41,861 nucleotides of DNA. Source: JBJXHB01 sp046160725 (lineage in GTDB: Bacteria; Pseudomonadota; Gammaproteobacteria; Burkholderiales; Burkholderiaceae_C). Under the pieces are notes generated by a model, which did not search any database, was not told the origin of the DNA, and saw only the letters and a list, made by a program, of their open reading frames with translations. Below, piece by piece: positions 26,628 through 34,818 of this stretch. Within the stretch, counting starts at the first letter, position 1; each line of letters opens with the position of its first letter. The translations under genes were made by a program, and so were the position numbers. The stretch is taken from positions 1-41,861 of the forward strand of contig JBJXHB010000326.1 in assembly GCA_046160725.1 (NCBI GenBank), written 5' to 3'.

Positions 26628-28495
26628 AGCAGACCCCGCGCGCCCAGTTGCGGCACCCAGTACACCAGCTCACCTCGGCTCATCGAGTGCAGGTTGGTCT
26701 GCACGAAAGTGTTCATCGATACATGGCGGGTGAAGTAGCGATGCAGCACGCTGGCCATCAGCGTCGAACTGCCGCCCTCAAACGACAGATCGTCCACGGT
26801 CAGCGTCACTTCCAGGCCCCTGCTGAAGGTGATCGGGCCGGGCAGGGGGTGGCGGCGCACGACCGGCCGGCTGCTGACAGAGCGTACGCCTTCGATCTGG
26901 CGCTTGAAGCCGACATCGGCACCGATGGACATCAGGCTGAGCAACTCACGAAGCGCCACCGCGCCTTGCTCCCGGTCCTCGTCCACCAGCGACAGGTAGT
27001 TCAACGACAGCAGCGCCAGCAGGCGCCAGGCGATCGCACCCTCGCGCAGTGCGCTCAGTGGGCGTGACGGACCGGCGACCAGGTCAGTACCCAGGACCGG
27101 TGCCGCCGTTGCCAGCATGAAGGCATCCTGTGCGCCTGCGGGCATGAACAGCGGCAGGTCCCGGTTGGTGCATCGCACCCGGGCCGAGAGCTCCCGCATC
27201 ACCCCGGGCAGTGGCGCCTCCTTGGCGTTGACCAGGGACAGGTGCACCTCGGTGCCGACATAGGCCGACCGCGGTCCTTCGCGCTTGTTGCGATCAGAGC
27301 GCACTCGCGGCTCGCGCAGCGTGCTGTAGTAGCCCTGGAGCGCATCAGGCATGCGCTGTGGCGAGAAGAACAGCGGCAGAAACTCCCGCCGCTCCGTGCC
27401 CTCGCCATAGCCCGCGACCTCGATCAGGTCGAACACCTCGAAGTCGGTCGGCGCGGTCCGCTCCGGCACCACGTGATAGGACGTGGTGCCTTCGGTCAGC
27501 TGCATCCGCTCGGCCCTGCGCTCGAACAGATTGATGGCCGGTACACAGTGCAGCATCATGTTGTCGGGGTCGACGGCGCCTTCAAGTTCGGCCACATGGC
27601 GGCTGAACAGCAGGACGATCTCCACCACCTGGCCGCTGCACTGCGCGAACGCCGGCTTCAAACCGGCGACGTCGATGAACATGAAACGCTGCGGGAAGGC
27701 AAAGTATTCCTGCATCAGCCGCATGCCGCTCAGGCCACGCAGGGTCACAGGCAGCATGGCATCCGCGTCGTCCATGCCCACATGGCGGACGGCCTGAGGC
27801 GACAGCAGTTTGCGCTGGGCGCCTTCCGCGGTACGAGACGGCGCCCCGACCAGCACACCGACGCATGCGCCCAAGATCAGTTCCAACAGCTTGTACGACG
27901 TGTCCGGCTGGCCACCGAGAAAGAACCGCAAGTCTTGCAGGCCAAGGTCGGCGATGCGCAGCCCAGCCGGCAGTTCGAGCCGGACGCGCAGCCCGCTGCG
28001 AGGTCGCTGTGGCAGCGGCAGCGTGGCCAGACCGAGGTCCGCGGCATTGAGGAAGTACTCGACCGCGGCCACTTTGAGCGGCGAGATGGTCAGCTCCTGG
28101 GCGGTCCGGAACTCGCAGCGCGTCGTGCTCATGGCGCTGGCAGGGCCGAACATGGCGCAGCCACGGGGCAGGGTCACACCGGCGATCAAGTTCGGGTCGT
28201 CCGCAGGCTGCACGCGCGCCACCAGCATCGACGGCACTGGCGCCAGCAGGTTGGGGCAGACCATCTCCAACAGCCGCTGCGACAGCTGCGGGAACTCCGT
28301 GTCCTGCTTCAGCTGTATGCGGGCAGCCAGGAAGGCCGCGCCTTCGATCAGCCGCTCGACATAGGGGTCGGAGACCTCCAGGCCCTCCATGCCGAGCCGG
28401 CCCGCAATCTTCGGGAACTCACGCGCGAACTCGCCACCCATCTCGCGCAGGTAGCGCATCTCCTGGTTGTAGTAGCGCAGCAGCCGGGGGTCCAT
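26624..28495 (-). CDS. tssF: T6SS baseplate protein TssF
   Basis: Main baseplate wedge subunit. The 623-aa protein has the family start LLRYYNQEMRYLREMGGEFA, then KIAGRLG, DPYVERLIEGAAFLAARI and LLEMVCPNLLAPVPS. The C-terminal part has GSSTLMASVLHRYFTRH, matching the viral baseplate gp6-like fold. It starts seven bp after tssE and overlaps tssG, a tight E-F-G baseplate unit. Confidence 0.97.
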   Translation of the reverse strand: MDPRLLRYYNQEMRYLREMGGEFAREFPKIAGRLGMEGLEVSDPYVERLIEGAAFLAARIQLKQDTEFPQLSQRLLEMVCPNLLAPVPSMLVARVQPADDPNLIAGVTLPRGCAMFGPASAMSTTRCEFRTAQELTISPLKVAAVEYFLNAADLGLATLPLPQRPRSGLRVRLELPAGLRIADLGLQDLRFFLGGQPDTSYKLLELILGACVGVLVGAPSRTAEGAQRKLLSPQAVRHVGMDDADAMLPVTLRGLSGMRLMQEYFAFPQRFMFIDVAGLKPAFAQCSGQVVEIVLLFSRHVAELEGAVDPDNMMLHCVPAINLFERRAERMQLTEGTTSYHVVPERTAPTDFEVFDLIEVAGYGEGTERREFLPLFFSPQRMPDALQGYYSTLREPRVRSDRNKREGPRSAYVGTEVHLSLVNAKEAPLPGVMRELSARVRCTNRDLPLFMPAGAQDAFMLATAAPVLGTDLVAGPSRPLSALREGAIAWRLLALLSLNYLSLVDEDREQGAVALRELLSLMSIGADVGFKRQIEGVRSVSSRPVVRRHPLPGPITFSRGLEVTLTVDDLSFEGGSSTLMASVLHRYFTRHVSMNTFVQTNLHSMSRGELVYWVPQLGARGLL

Positions 28496-28502
28496 GAGGG
28501 CT

Positions 28503-29036
28503 CTATTTGCGCAGGTCTCGCACCGCGGTCTGGCCGGTCTCGACGTTGACGTCGGCGCTCAGGAGGAGTTCCAGCGGCACCGGCTGGTTCCACATCTGGC
28601 CGCGGATGATGATGCGCAGGCTGTTGCCTGCGAAATTGAACCCGGCCTTGCGGTCGACCTCGACCTCCAGGGTGCGCGGGTCGATGCGAGGTTCGAAATG
28701 GATGATGGACTGCTTGACCTCCATCTCCAGCATCGCGAAGTCCATCGTCGAAACCGATGTCCCGGACAGCGAAGGAATGCCGTAGTTGGGCAGTGATCGG
28801 CGCGCCTCAGGGCACTGGCGCCACATCTCGATGCGGGTCGTGTCCCGGCATCGATAGTCGGGCTCTTCGCGGGTGCTGTTGAGCAGCCAGGACAGGTCGC
28901 GGAGCACCGCTGCGCGAAGCTGCTGCTTGTTCAGAACCCGCGCATCGACGCCCTCACGCTGCGACGCGGGTTCGTTGTCGGTCAGGCGGTCCAGCAGCGA
29001 TGGCTGCAACCGTTCCTGTGAGTTGAGGCCTGCCAC
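28503..29036 (-). CDS. tssE: T6SS baseplate protein TssE (gp25-like)
   Basis: The gp25-like subunit that starts sheath polymerisation from the baseplate. The 177-aa protein has an N-terminal LQPSLLDRLTD, a VLRDLSWLLNSTRE helix, LPNYGIPSLSG and a final FEPRIDPRTLEVEV core with an RGQMW strand. The start is a GTG directly after the tagJ stop with no gap. The 40-residue N-terminal part is typical. Confidence 0.95.
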   Translation of the reverse strand: MAGLNSQERLQPSLLDRLTDNEPASQREGVDARVLNKQQLRAAVLRDLSWLLNSTREEPDYRCRDTTRIEMWRQCPEARRSLPNYGIPSLSGTSVSTMDFAMLEMEVKQSIIHFEPRIDPRTLEVEVDRKAGFNFAGNSLRIIIRGQMWNQPVPLELLLSADVNVETGQTAVRDLRK

Positions 29037-29876
29037 CTAGGACTGCTCGGCATCCGGTTGCGCCGATGCCGATGCCTCGTCGAACTCGATGCTGCGGATG
29101 CCCAGCAGGTCGTGCTCGCCTGCACTGCTGATCAGCACCCGCTGACCCAGTCCATGCCAGCGGTCGGGTCCGGCCTCGGTCCATGTCGTCTTGCGGGACA
29201 GGAGCATGGCCGGATCGCCGGTCTCTGTCGTGCCGACGTAGCGCGTCGGTACGAAAGCAACGGTCTCACCGCCATTGGAAAAGGTCAGGTAGGCGGGCAC
29301 CCAGACCACGTCGCGGAGGTCCTGGGGCGGTTCGAAGTTGACGCGGCTCAACCGGGAGAATGGCACCCAGTAGTAGCGGCCGTTGACGCAGGCCTCCAGC
29401 ACCGGGCCCAGCCGGCCGTCGCCATCGGCAAGCCAATCGAATGCCTGCCCATCGATGCGGCCGCTGGTGGCCGGCGCATCTTCCATGGCACGGGCCGCCA
29501 GGTCCAGCGCCATGGCGGTGTTGCCCTGACCGGACTGGAGCAAGGACTCGATGAGAAGTGCAAGCCACTGGTCCGGCTGGCCGAAAACCATCGGCGTGCG
29601 CTTGCCCGCGAACACGTCGGCTCTCAGCAACTCACAACGGATCGCATGGCCGACGGTCTCCCGCATGGGGCCGGTCTCGGCGTCCATGTCCGCTACCACG
29701 TTGAGCTGGGTGTGCGCCCGCTCCCAGGCGCCAAGCACGCACAGCAACTGAGCCATGAAGATGCGCAGTTGCGGATCAGCCGGCTTGGCGCGCACGGCTG
29801 CGGTGAGGTGCTGAAGTGCCGCCTGCGGGTCGCCGTCGCGAATAGCCTGCTCAGCGGCTTGTTTGGAGTCGGACAT
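29037..29876 (-). CDS. tagJ: T6SS accessory protein TagJ (ImpE)
   Basis: TagJ binds TssB and is thought to help ClpV act on the sheath in the systems that carry it. Residues about 1-90 form TPR-like helices (QAAEQAIRDGDPQAALQHL, a LRIFMAQLLCVLGAWERA helix). The ImpE domain follows, with FDWLADGDGRLGPVLEA, GRYYWVPFSRL and VWVPAYLTFSNG. It is placed upstream of tssE as in other clusters. The 279 aa length is normal. Confidence 0.93.
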   Translation of the reverse strand: MSDSKQAAEQAIRDGDPQAALQHLTAAVRAKPADPQLRIFMAQLLCVLGAWERAHTQLNVVADMDAETGPMRETVGHAIRCELLRADVFAGKRTPMVFGQPDQWLALLIESLLQSGQGNTAMALDLAARAMEDAPATSGRIDGQAFDWLADGDGRLGPVLEACVNGRYYWVPFSRLSRVNFEPPQDLRDVVWVPAYLTFSNGGETVAFVPTRYVGTTETGDPAMLLSRKTTWTEAGPDRWHGLGQRVLISSAGEHDLLGIRSIEFDEASASAQPDAEQS

Positions 29877-29920
29877 CGGTCAGCCTCGGGGTCAGGTCGA
29901 CAGCCAGGGTCGACGGGCAA

Positions 29921-30526
29921 TCAGAATCCATGTCCACAATCGGTGCAGAAGCGTGCCGCACGCGGCATCGTGGTGCCGCAACCCGGACAACTCTTGTGTG
30001 TACTGGCCATGTCGAAGCCGCACTCATGGCAAAACCGGCCACCCTGTGACGGCACCTGGCAATTGGCGCATACCATCGTCCCACCCTGGCTGCCATAACC
30101 GGTCCGGGCGTTCTGCGAGCGCTCGCGCAGGCAGGTGGTGCAGGTCTGTTCGTCCTCGTTCCAGCACTCGTCGCAGACGGTCTTCTTGCAGCTCCCGCAC
30201 TTGTGATACCGACGTGCCGCCTCGGCCATGGCGTCCTGCAAGGCGGTCTGGTAGGCCTTCGATCCTGCATGGCCGGAGACGCTGCTGCCGGCGCGGCCGA
30301 TGCGATACATGTCGCTGAAGACCTTGCCGAACTTGTTGAAGGCCGACGCAACGTCGCCGCCCAGCAGCGCAGCGCGCTGCAGCATTGCCGAGATCTGGCC
30401 AGGCCGGTAGGGCTTGAACGGCGACTTCCAGGTCGATGAGCAGCTTTCGCAATAGAACTCGAATTGGAAGCCGGCGCCAGCATCGTTGGAGCTGACGCTT
30501 CGATCATGAAAGTTCTTCAACGACAT
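29921..30526 (-). CDS. zinc-ribbon protein with eight CxxC pairs, unknown role
   Basis: A 201-aa cytoplasmic protein without signal peptide or membrane segment. Eight CxxC pairs are visible: CESC (26-29), then CGSC, CDEC, CTTC, CANC, CHEC, CPGC and CTDC in the C-terminal half, enough for up to four zinc sites. The last two ribbons resemble double zinc-ribbon proteins that scaffold other proteins. The region between about 35 and 110 is helical. It lies between the third Hcp-like gene and tagJ on the same strand, so it is probably co-expressed. No T6SS function is known to me; a chaperone or assembly scaffold for the extra Hcp or sheath proteins is a guess. Confidence 0.85.
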   Translation of the reverse strand: MSLKNFHDRSVSSNDAGAGFQFEFYCESCSSTWKSPFKPYRPGQISAMLQRAALLGGDVASAFNKFGKVFSDMYRIGRAGSSVSGHAGSKAYQTALQDAMAEAARRYHKCGSCKKTVCDECWNEDEQTCTTCLRERSQNARTGYGSQGGTMVCANCQVPSQGGRFCHECGFDMASTHKSCPGCGTTMPRAARFCTDCGHGF

Positions 30527-30557
30527 GTTTCAGCCTTGGACGAAGCGGCGTCGGCGA

Positions 30558-31322
30558 CTACAGGGAGGTCAGTCGGGGCTTCATGATGAAGACGACCCCG
30601 CCTTGCGCCGTCATGGCCGCCTGATGGATCTTCTGGGCGACGTTGCCGTACGGTGCGTCCAGCCGCCGGAAGTACTTGAACGTGAGGTGCGTGAACTTGC
30701 CCGTCCACTGTTCCTTCAGCTCCGTGTTCGACTCGTCCTGCGAAACTTCCAGCTGGTACTTCGTCAGCATCAGGTTGGTCAGCATGATCGTCAGGAACCC
30801 TGGCACCTTGGACCAGATGCCGGCCCGATGGACCACTGTGATCACCGCCGACTGAAACGGCACGCCGCCCTTCATCATGTTCAGCATCTGGGTCGTGCCG
30901 GTGCACAAGGTCTTGGAGAAGTTGAACTCCATGTTCTCCTCGCTGGCCCGCTCGGATGCCTCGGCCGAGTTGGCTGGGGCATCGTCGGCCGACGCAGCAG
31001 CAGCATCGTTCAGCTGGGTTTGCAGCGCTTCAGTATTGCCTTGGCGGATCCGCTCAACGCCCTCTAGCAGCTCAGCGCACTTGATGAGCCCCTCGGGCGT
31101 GCCTTCCCGCATGTACGCCATGGCGCGTCTCGTCATGGCCCTGGGGTTTCGCAGCCGCTCGCGCTCCATTTGCTCGTTGATGCGGTCCTCGTGGGTCAGC
31201 TTGTAGTCCCAGCCATCGAGCACGATCTGGCCAAAGAATGGACCAAGCTCGATCGACTCTCCGAAGACCGGCGCAAGCGTCGTCTTCCGGAGCAGCAGCA
31301 TGTAGACCTCGGCGTTTTCCAT
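30558..31322 (-). CDS. divergent Hcp-like protein with acidic insertion
   Basis: A 254-aa protein in the third hcp slot. The first strand region (TTLAPVFGESIELGPFFGQI) and the second half (EFNFSKTLCTGTTQMLNMM, GVPFQSAVITVVHRAG, FLTIMLTNLMLTKYQLEV, then LTFKYFRRL) follow the Hcp beta-barrel order, but with low identity. About 60 residues of charged helix and an Ala/Asp/Ser-rich stretch are inserted between the two halves, where Hcp has a short loop. The assignment to the Hcp fold is by pattern. The insertion could face the tube lumen or the ring edge. It lies 73 bp after the second Hcp-like gene. Confidence 0.68.
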   Translation of the reverse strand: MENAEVYMLLLRKTTLAPVFGESIELGPFFGQIVLDGWDYKLTHEDRINEQMERERLRNPRAMTRRAMAYMREGTPEGLIKCAELLEGVERIRQGNTEALQTQLNDAAAASADDAPANSAEASERASEENMEFNFSKTLCTGTTQMLNMMKGGVPFQSAVITVVHRAGIWSKVPGFLTIMLTNLMLTKYQLEVSQDESNTELKEQWTGKFTHLTFKYFRRLDAPYGNVAQKIHQAAMTAQGGVVFIMKPRLTSL

Positions 31323-31395
31323 CCCGTTACCTCAGCTGGGTCTCAACTCACTTTTGAGCGCGCGAAGCGGCGCTTCCACGTTCTTAACCCTGGAA

Positions 31396-31941
31396 CTACA
31401 ACTTCTTGTACACAAAGGGCAGCGTCGGGATCCGCATGGTCTGGTCCTTGCCCGTGATGGTGTCGCGCATGTAGGTCATCACAATGCTGTTGAAGGACAT
31501 CTTCACCGTGTCGATCACCGCCGCGCCTCGGCCCTCTTCCTCGAGCTTGGTCGAGATTTCAAGGAAGTAGCCGTCGGTCAGGACCAGTATGAATCCGGGC
31601 TCGTGAATCGGCTTGCCGGTCTGCATCATGCCGATCACCGAAATCGTCGCCGTGACCACCCGGACGTCGTTGTCGATGGCGTACATGATCAGCGGCGACG
31701 ACGCGTCGAACCGCTTCTTGAACGTCAGCGGTTCCATCTTGAAGGAGACGGAATCGGCGGCGCCGATGATCGCCTTGGCATGCTGCGCTACGGCCTCGTT
31801 GCGCGACTTCTCGGCCTCGAAGCCCAAGCTGAAGTCCATCAACTCAATGCCGCCGTTGAACCCGGTTGCAAAGCCCTCACCGATCACCGGCCCGGCGACG
31901 GTGATCAGGTGCATGAAGACATTTGTCCAGCCGACAGCCAT
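31396..31941 (-). CDS. second Hcp-like tube protein
   Basis: A 181-aa protein with an Hcp-like order of strands: NVFMHLITVAGPVIGEG, GGIELMDFSLGFE, VSFKMEPLTFKKRFDASSPL, FILVLTDGYFLEIS and VKMSFNSIVMTY. The IELMDFSLG and KKRFDASSPL segments match the conserved Hcp positions, but overall it is far from the hcp gene upstream. It is about 20 residues longer. AGGACC is upstream of the ATG. It follows hcp by 194 bp, a gap that holds a strong hairpin, so its level may be lower than that of hcp. Confidence 0.75.
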   Translation of the reverse strand: MAVGWTNVFMHLITVAGPVIGEGFATGFNGGIELMDFSLGFEAEKSRNEAVAQHAKAIIGAADSVSFKMEPLTFKKRFDASSPLIMYAIDNDVRVVTATISVIGMMQTGKPIHEPGFILVLTDGYFLEISTKLEEEGRGAAVIDTVKMSFNSIVMTYMRDTITGKDQTMRIPTLPFVYKKL

Positions 31942-32073
31942 GGTGATGGTCCTGCATGCTCACCCCGGCCAGGCGGAGTGCAAACCATTCGATGACCCCA
32001 GCGGGCCACCCGCCGAGCAGGCGAGTAAAACCCTGCACCCCGATGAGGGCGCTGGAGCCTCTTGCGAACCAGA

Positions 32074-32112
32074 CACCAGCCGGCCCGCACCCACGCGGGA
32101 TACCGGCCGGTG
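32074..32112 (-). promoter_or_regulatory. strong hairpin just downstream of hcp
   Basis: Arms CACCAGCCGG (32074-32083) and CCGGCCGGTG (32103-32112) pair with one G-T/G-U position. Inside, CCCGC (32084-32088) pairs with GCGGG (32095-32099) around a 6-base loop. In the leftward mRNA it begins 23 bases after the hcp stop. There is no U-run, so it more likely attenuates readthrough or protects the hcp 3' end than ends all transcription. Confidence 0.5.
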
Positions 32113-32135
32113 CCGACAACCTCAGCGAAGAGGCG

Positions 32136-32627
32136 TCAGTTCGAAGCCTCGCCGCTGGGGATGTTCCACTTGAAGGTGCCCTTGGCTTGCAGCGCGCCTG
32201 TCTTGTCATCCTGCATCTTGTACTTGATCTCGACGGTCTTGAAGACCATCTCGGTCTTCTGGACCACGTTGCCGTCTTCACCGCCGTTCTGCGTGACCTT
32301 GGTGATGTAGCAGCCGCCCATGTCCATGCGGAAGTACTCTTCCAGGCCCTTGCCGGTGGTCTTGCACATCACGAGTTCGACCTTCTCGAACGCATTGCCG
32401 GCGGTGATGAACTTCAGGATGATCGGCGAGGCAGTACAGAAGTAGTACTCGAAATTCGCCTTGCCCGGATTGGGCTTGCCGACGCTGGCGCCGCCGCCCT
32501 TGGTCCAGCTCGATTCGGCCTCCACTTCCCAGTCCCAGCCCTGGACTTCGATCCACTTGTCGAAACCCTTTTGCTTGGACTCGCCGTCAGCGGCGTTGCT
32601 GTACTTCATGAATGCGGCGATAGCCAT
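32136..32627 (-). CDS. hcp: T6SS tube protein Hcp (TssD)
   Basis: Forms the stacked hexameric rings of the inner tube. The 163-aa protein is a canonical Hcp: AAFMKYSNAADGES at the start, FDKWIEVQGWDWEVE, SPIILKFITAGNAFEKVEL, then GLEEYFRMDMGGCYITKV and VFKTVEIKYKMQD. AGGAGT lies seven bases before the ATG, one of the strongest ribosome sites in the cluster, fitting an abundant protein. It is 46 bp after tssC. Confidence 0.95.
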   Translation of the reverse strand: MAIAAFMKYSNAADGESKQKGFDKWIEVQGWDWEVEAESSWTKGGGASVGKPNPGKANFEYYFCTASPIILKFITAGNAFEKVELVMCKTTGKGLEEYFRMDMGGCYITKVTQNGGEDGNVVQKTEMVFKTVEIKYKMQDDKTGALQAKGTFKWNIPSGEASN

Positions 32628-32673
32628 GGTGATGACTCCTTGATGTGTTCAGGAACAGAAAATGGACCGGACG

Positions 32674-34167
32674 TCAGCCAGCCTTCTCCGACGGTAGCTT
32701 GGAAACCAGCCGCAAAGACACCGTCAGGCCCTCGAGCTGGTAGTGGGGTTTCAGGAAGAACTTGGACGTGTAGTAGCCGGGCGCGCCCTCGACCTCCTCG
32801 ACCGTGACCTGGGCGGCTGCCAGCGGGTACTGGGCCTTGGTCTCCTCGGACGAGTGGACGGGGTCGCCGTCAACGTACTTCATGATCCAATGGTTCAGCC
32901 ATTGCTCCATGTCGTCGCGCGAGGCAAATGAGCCCACCTTGTCACGCACGATGCACTTCAGGTAGTGCGCGAAGCGGTTGCAGGCGAACATGTACGGCAG
33001 GCGGGCTGCCAGCGCGGCATTGGACGTGGCGTCCGGGTCGTCGTACTCGGCCGGCTTCTGCAGCGACTGGCCGCTGATGAAGGCCGCAAAGTCCGAATTC
33101 TTTCGGTGGACCATCGACAGGAAGCCGTTCTTGGAAAGTTCGGCCTCGCGGCGATCCGAGATCGCAATCTCGGTCGGGCACTTGGTGTCGACACCGCCGT
33201 CGTCGGACGGGAAGGTGTGCACCGGCAGGTTGGGTACCGCGCCGCCGGACTCGATGCCTCGGATCCGCGAACACCAGCCGTACTCCTTGAAGGACCGGTT
33301 GATGTTCACCGCCATCGCGTAGGCGGCATTGGCCCAGCTGTACTTGCCGTGATCAGCGCCTTCGGTGTCCTCCTCGAAGTCGAACTCGTCCACCGGGCTG
33401 GTCTTGGCGCCGTAGGGCTGCCGCGACAGGAAGCGGGGCATGCACAGGGCCAGATACCGCGCGTCATCGGACTCGCGCAGCGACCGCCAGGCGGCGTACT
33501 CCGGGGTGCCGAAGATCTTGGTCAGGTCGCGCGGATTGGCGAGTTCCTGCCAGGATTCCATCTGCATCACCGTCGGGCCGGCGGCGGTGATGAAGGGCGC
33601 ATGCGCCGCCGCAGCCACCTTGGACATCTCACTCAGCAGCTCGACATCCGGGGGCGTGTGGTCGAAGTAGTAGTCGCCGACCAGCGCACCGTAGGGCTCG
33701 CCGCCGAACTGTCCATACTCTTCCTCGTACAGCTTCTTGAACAGCGGGGACTGGTCCCAGGCCGTGCCCTTGTAGCGCTTGAGGGTCTTGCCCAGATCCT
33801 GCTTGGAGATGTTCATCACACGGATCTTGAGCTGCTCGTCGGTCTCGGTGTTGTTCACCAGGTAGTGCAGGCCACGCCAGGCGGACTCCAGCTTCTGGAA
33901 GTCCTCGTGGTGGATGATGCGGTTGACCTGCTCGGTCAGCTTGCGGTCCAGTGCCGAGATCATGGCCTCGATCGTCTTGATCGCATCCGATCCGATCAGC
34001 TGCGTGTTCGCCAGTGCCTGAGACGCCAGTGTCTGCACCGCCTGCTCGACGGCGCTCTTGGCCTCGTCGGTCTTGGGCTTGAATTCCTTCTTCAGCAGCG
34101 ATGAGAACTCGTTGCCTTCCAGCGTGACGCCTGCCAGCGCTGAGCCTTGCCGTTCCATTTCAGCCAT
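32674..34167 (-). CDS. tssC: T6SS sheath large subunit TssC (VipB)
   Basis: The large subunit of the contractile sheath. The 497-aa protein is canonical: IIHHEDFQKLESAWRGLHYL, PYGALVGDYYFDHTPPDVEL, AHAPFITAAGPTVMQM, CMPRFLSRQPYG and LPYMFACNRFAHYLKCIVRD. The C-terminal FFLKPHYQLEGLTVSLRLVS strand is the handshake region with TssB. It follows tssB by 56 bp. It should be compared with the TssC-like half of the gene at 2155-3972, which lacks the long C-terminal part. Confidence 0.98.
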   Translation of the reverse strand: MAEMERQGSALAGVTLEGNEFSSLLKKEFKPKTDEAKSAVEQAVQTLASQALANTQLIGSDAIKTIEAMISALDRKLTEQVNRIIHHEDFQKLESAWRGLHYLVNNTETDEQLKIRVMNISKQDLGKTLKRYKGTAWDQSPLFKKLYEEEYGQFGGEPYGALVGDYYFDHTPPDVELLSEMSKVAAAAHAPFITAAGPTVMQMESWQELANPRDLTKIFGTPEYAAWRSLRESDDARYLALCMPRFLSRQPYGAKTSPVDEFDFEEDTEGADHGKYSWANAAYAMAVNINRSFKEYGWCSRIRGIESGGAVPNLPVHTFPSDDGGVDTKCPTEIAISDRREAELSKNGFLSMVHRKNSDFAAFISGQSLQKPAEYDDPDATSNAALAARLPYMFACNRFAHYLKCIVRDKVGSFASRDDMEQWLNHWIMKYVDGDPVHSSEETKAQYPLAAAQVTVEEVEGAPGYYTSKFFLKPHYQLEGLTVSLRLVSKLPSEKAG

Positions 34168-34223
34168 TCAATTGCTCCGATGTCTTCGTGTGAGGCTTGG
34201 GATGGGTGTGGGTCGTGCCCGGT

Positions 34224-34715
34224 TCATTCGGGCTTGGCGGTGGCGCCCAGCGAGCCCAGCAGGGCCGGGTCGGCCAGAACCTTGGAGATCAGTTCCTCGG
34301 CACCGGACTTGCCGTCCATGTAGGTGATCAAGTTCGACAACTGGGTCCGGGCTTCGAGCAGCTTGTTCAGACCCTCGACCTTGCGCGCCACGGCCGCCGG
34401 CGAGAAATCGTCCATGCTCTCGAAGGTGATGTCCACCGGCAGATTGCCCTCGCCGGTCAGCGTGTTCTCGACCGAGAACGCCACCCGTGGCTTCATGGAC
34501 TTCATGCGGGCGTCGAAGTTGTCGACGTCGACTTCAAGGAACTTGCGGTCACCGACGGGCGGCAGCGCGTCTTCCGGCTTGCCGGAGAGATCGGACAGGA
34601 CGCCCATCACGAAGGGCAACTGGATCTTCTTCTGGGCGCCGTACACCTCGACGTCGTACTCGATCTGCACTCGGGGGGCGCGATTGCGGCCGATGAATTT
34701 CTGACTGCTTGCCAT
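34224..34715 (-). CDS. tssB: T6SS sheath small subunit TssB (VipA)
   Basis: The small sheath subunit that pairs with TssC. The 163-aa protein has the family features RAPRVQIEYDVEVYGAQKKI, LPFVMGVLSDLSGKP, RKFLEVDVDNFDARM and MKPRVAFSVENTL. The C-terminal helix ends in ADPALLGSLG, the region recognised by ClpV in homologues. It is the first gene of the sheath-tube group after tssA. Confidence 0.97.
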   Translation of the reverse strand: MASSQKFIGRNRAPRVQIEYDVEVYGAQKKIQLPFVMGVLSDLSGKPEDALPPVGDRKFLEVDVDNFDARMKSMKPRVAFSVENTLTGEGNLPVDITFESMDDFSPAAVARKVEGLNKLLEARTQLSNLITYMDGKSGAEELISKVLADPALLGSLGATAKPE

Positions 34716-34774
34716 GGAGGGCTCCTGTTTCGGTCTTGGAGTGGGACGTGGGGTTTGAAGGTGATGCGGGGCAC

Positions 34775-34799
34775 CCGGGCCGCCGGGAATTCGGCCCGG
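34775..34799 (-). promoter_or_regulatory. hairpin between tssA and tssB
   Basis: CCGGGCCG (34775-34782) pairs perfectly with CGGCCCGG (34792-34799) around a 9-base loop, in the 103-bp gap after the tssA stop. There is no T-run. It could partly end tssA transcripts or protect the 5' end of the abundant tssB-tssC-hcp message. Confidence 0.4.
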
Positions 34800-34818
34800 A
34801 GTGTGTCAGAGTGTCCGG

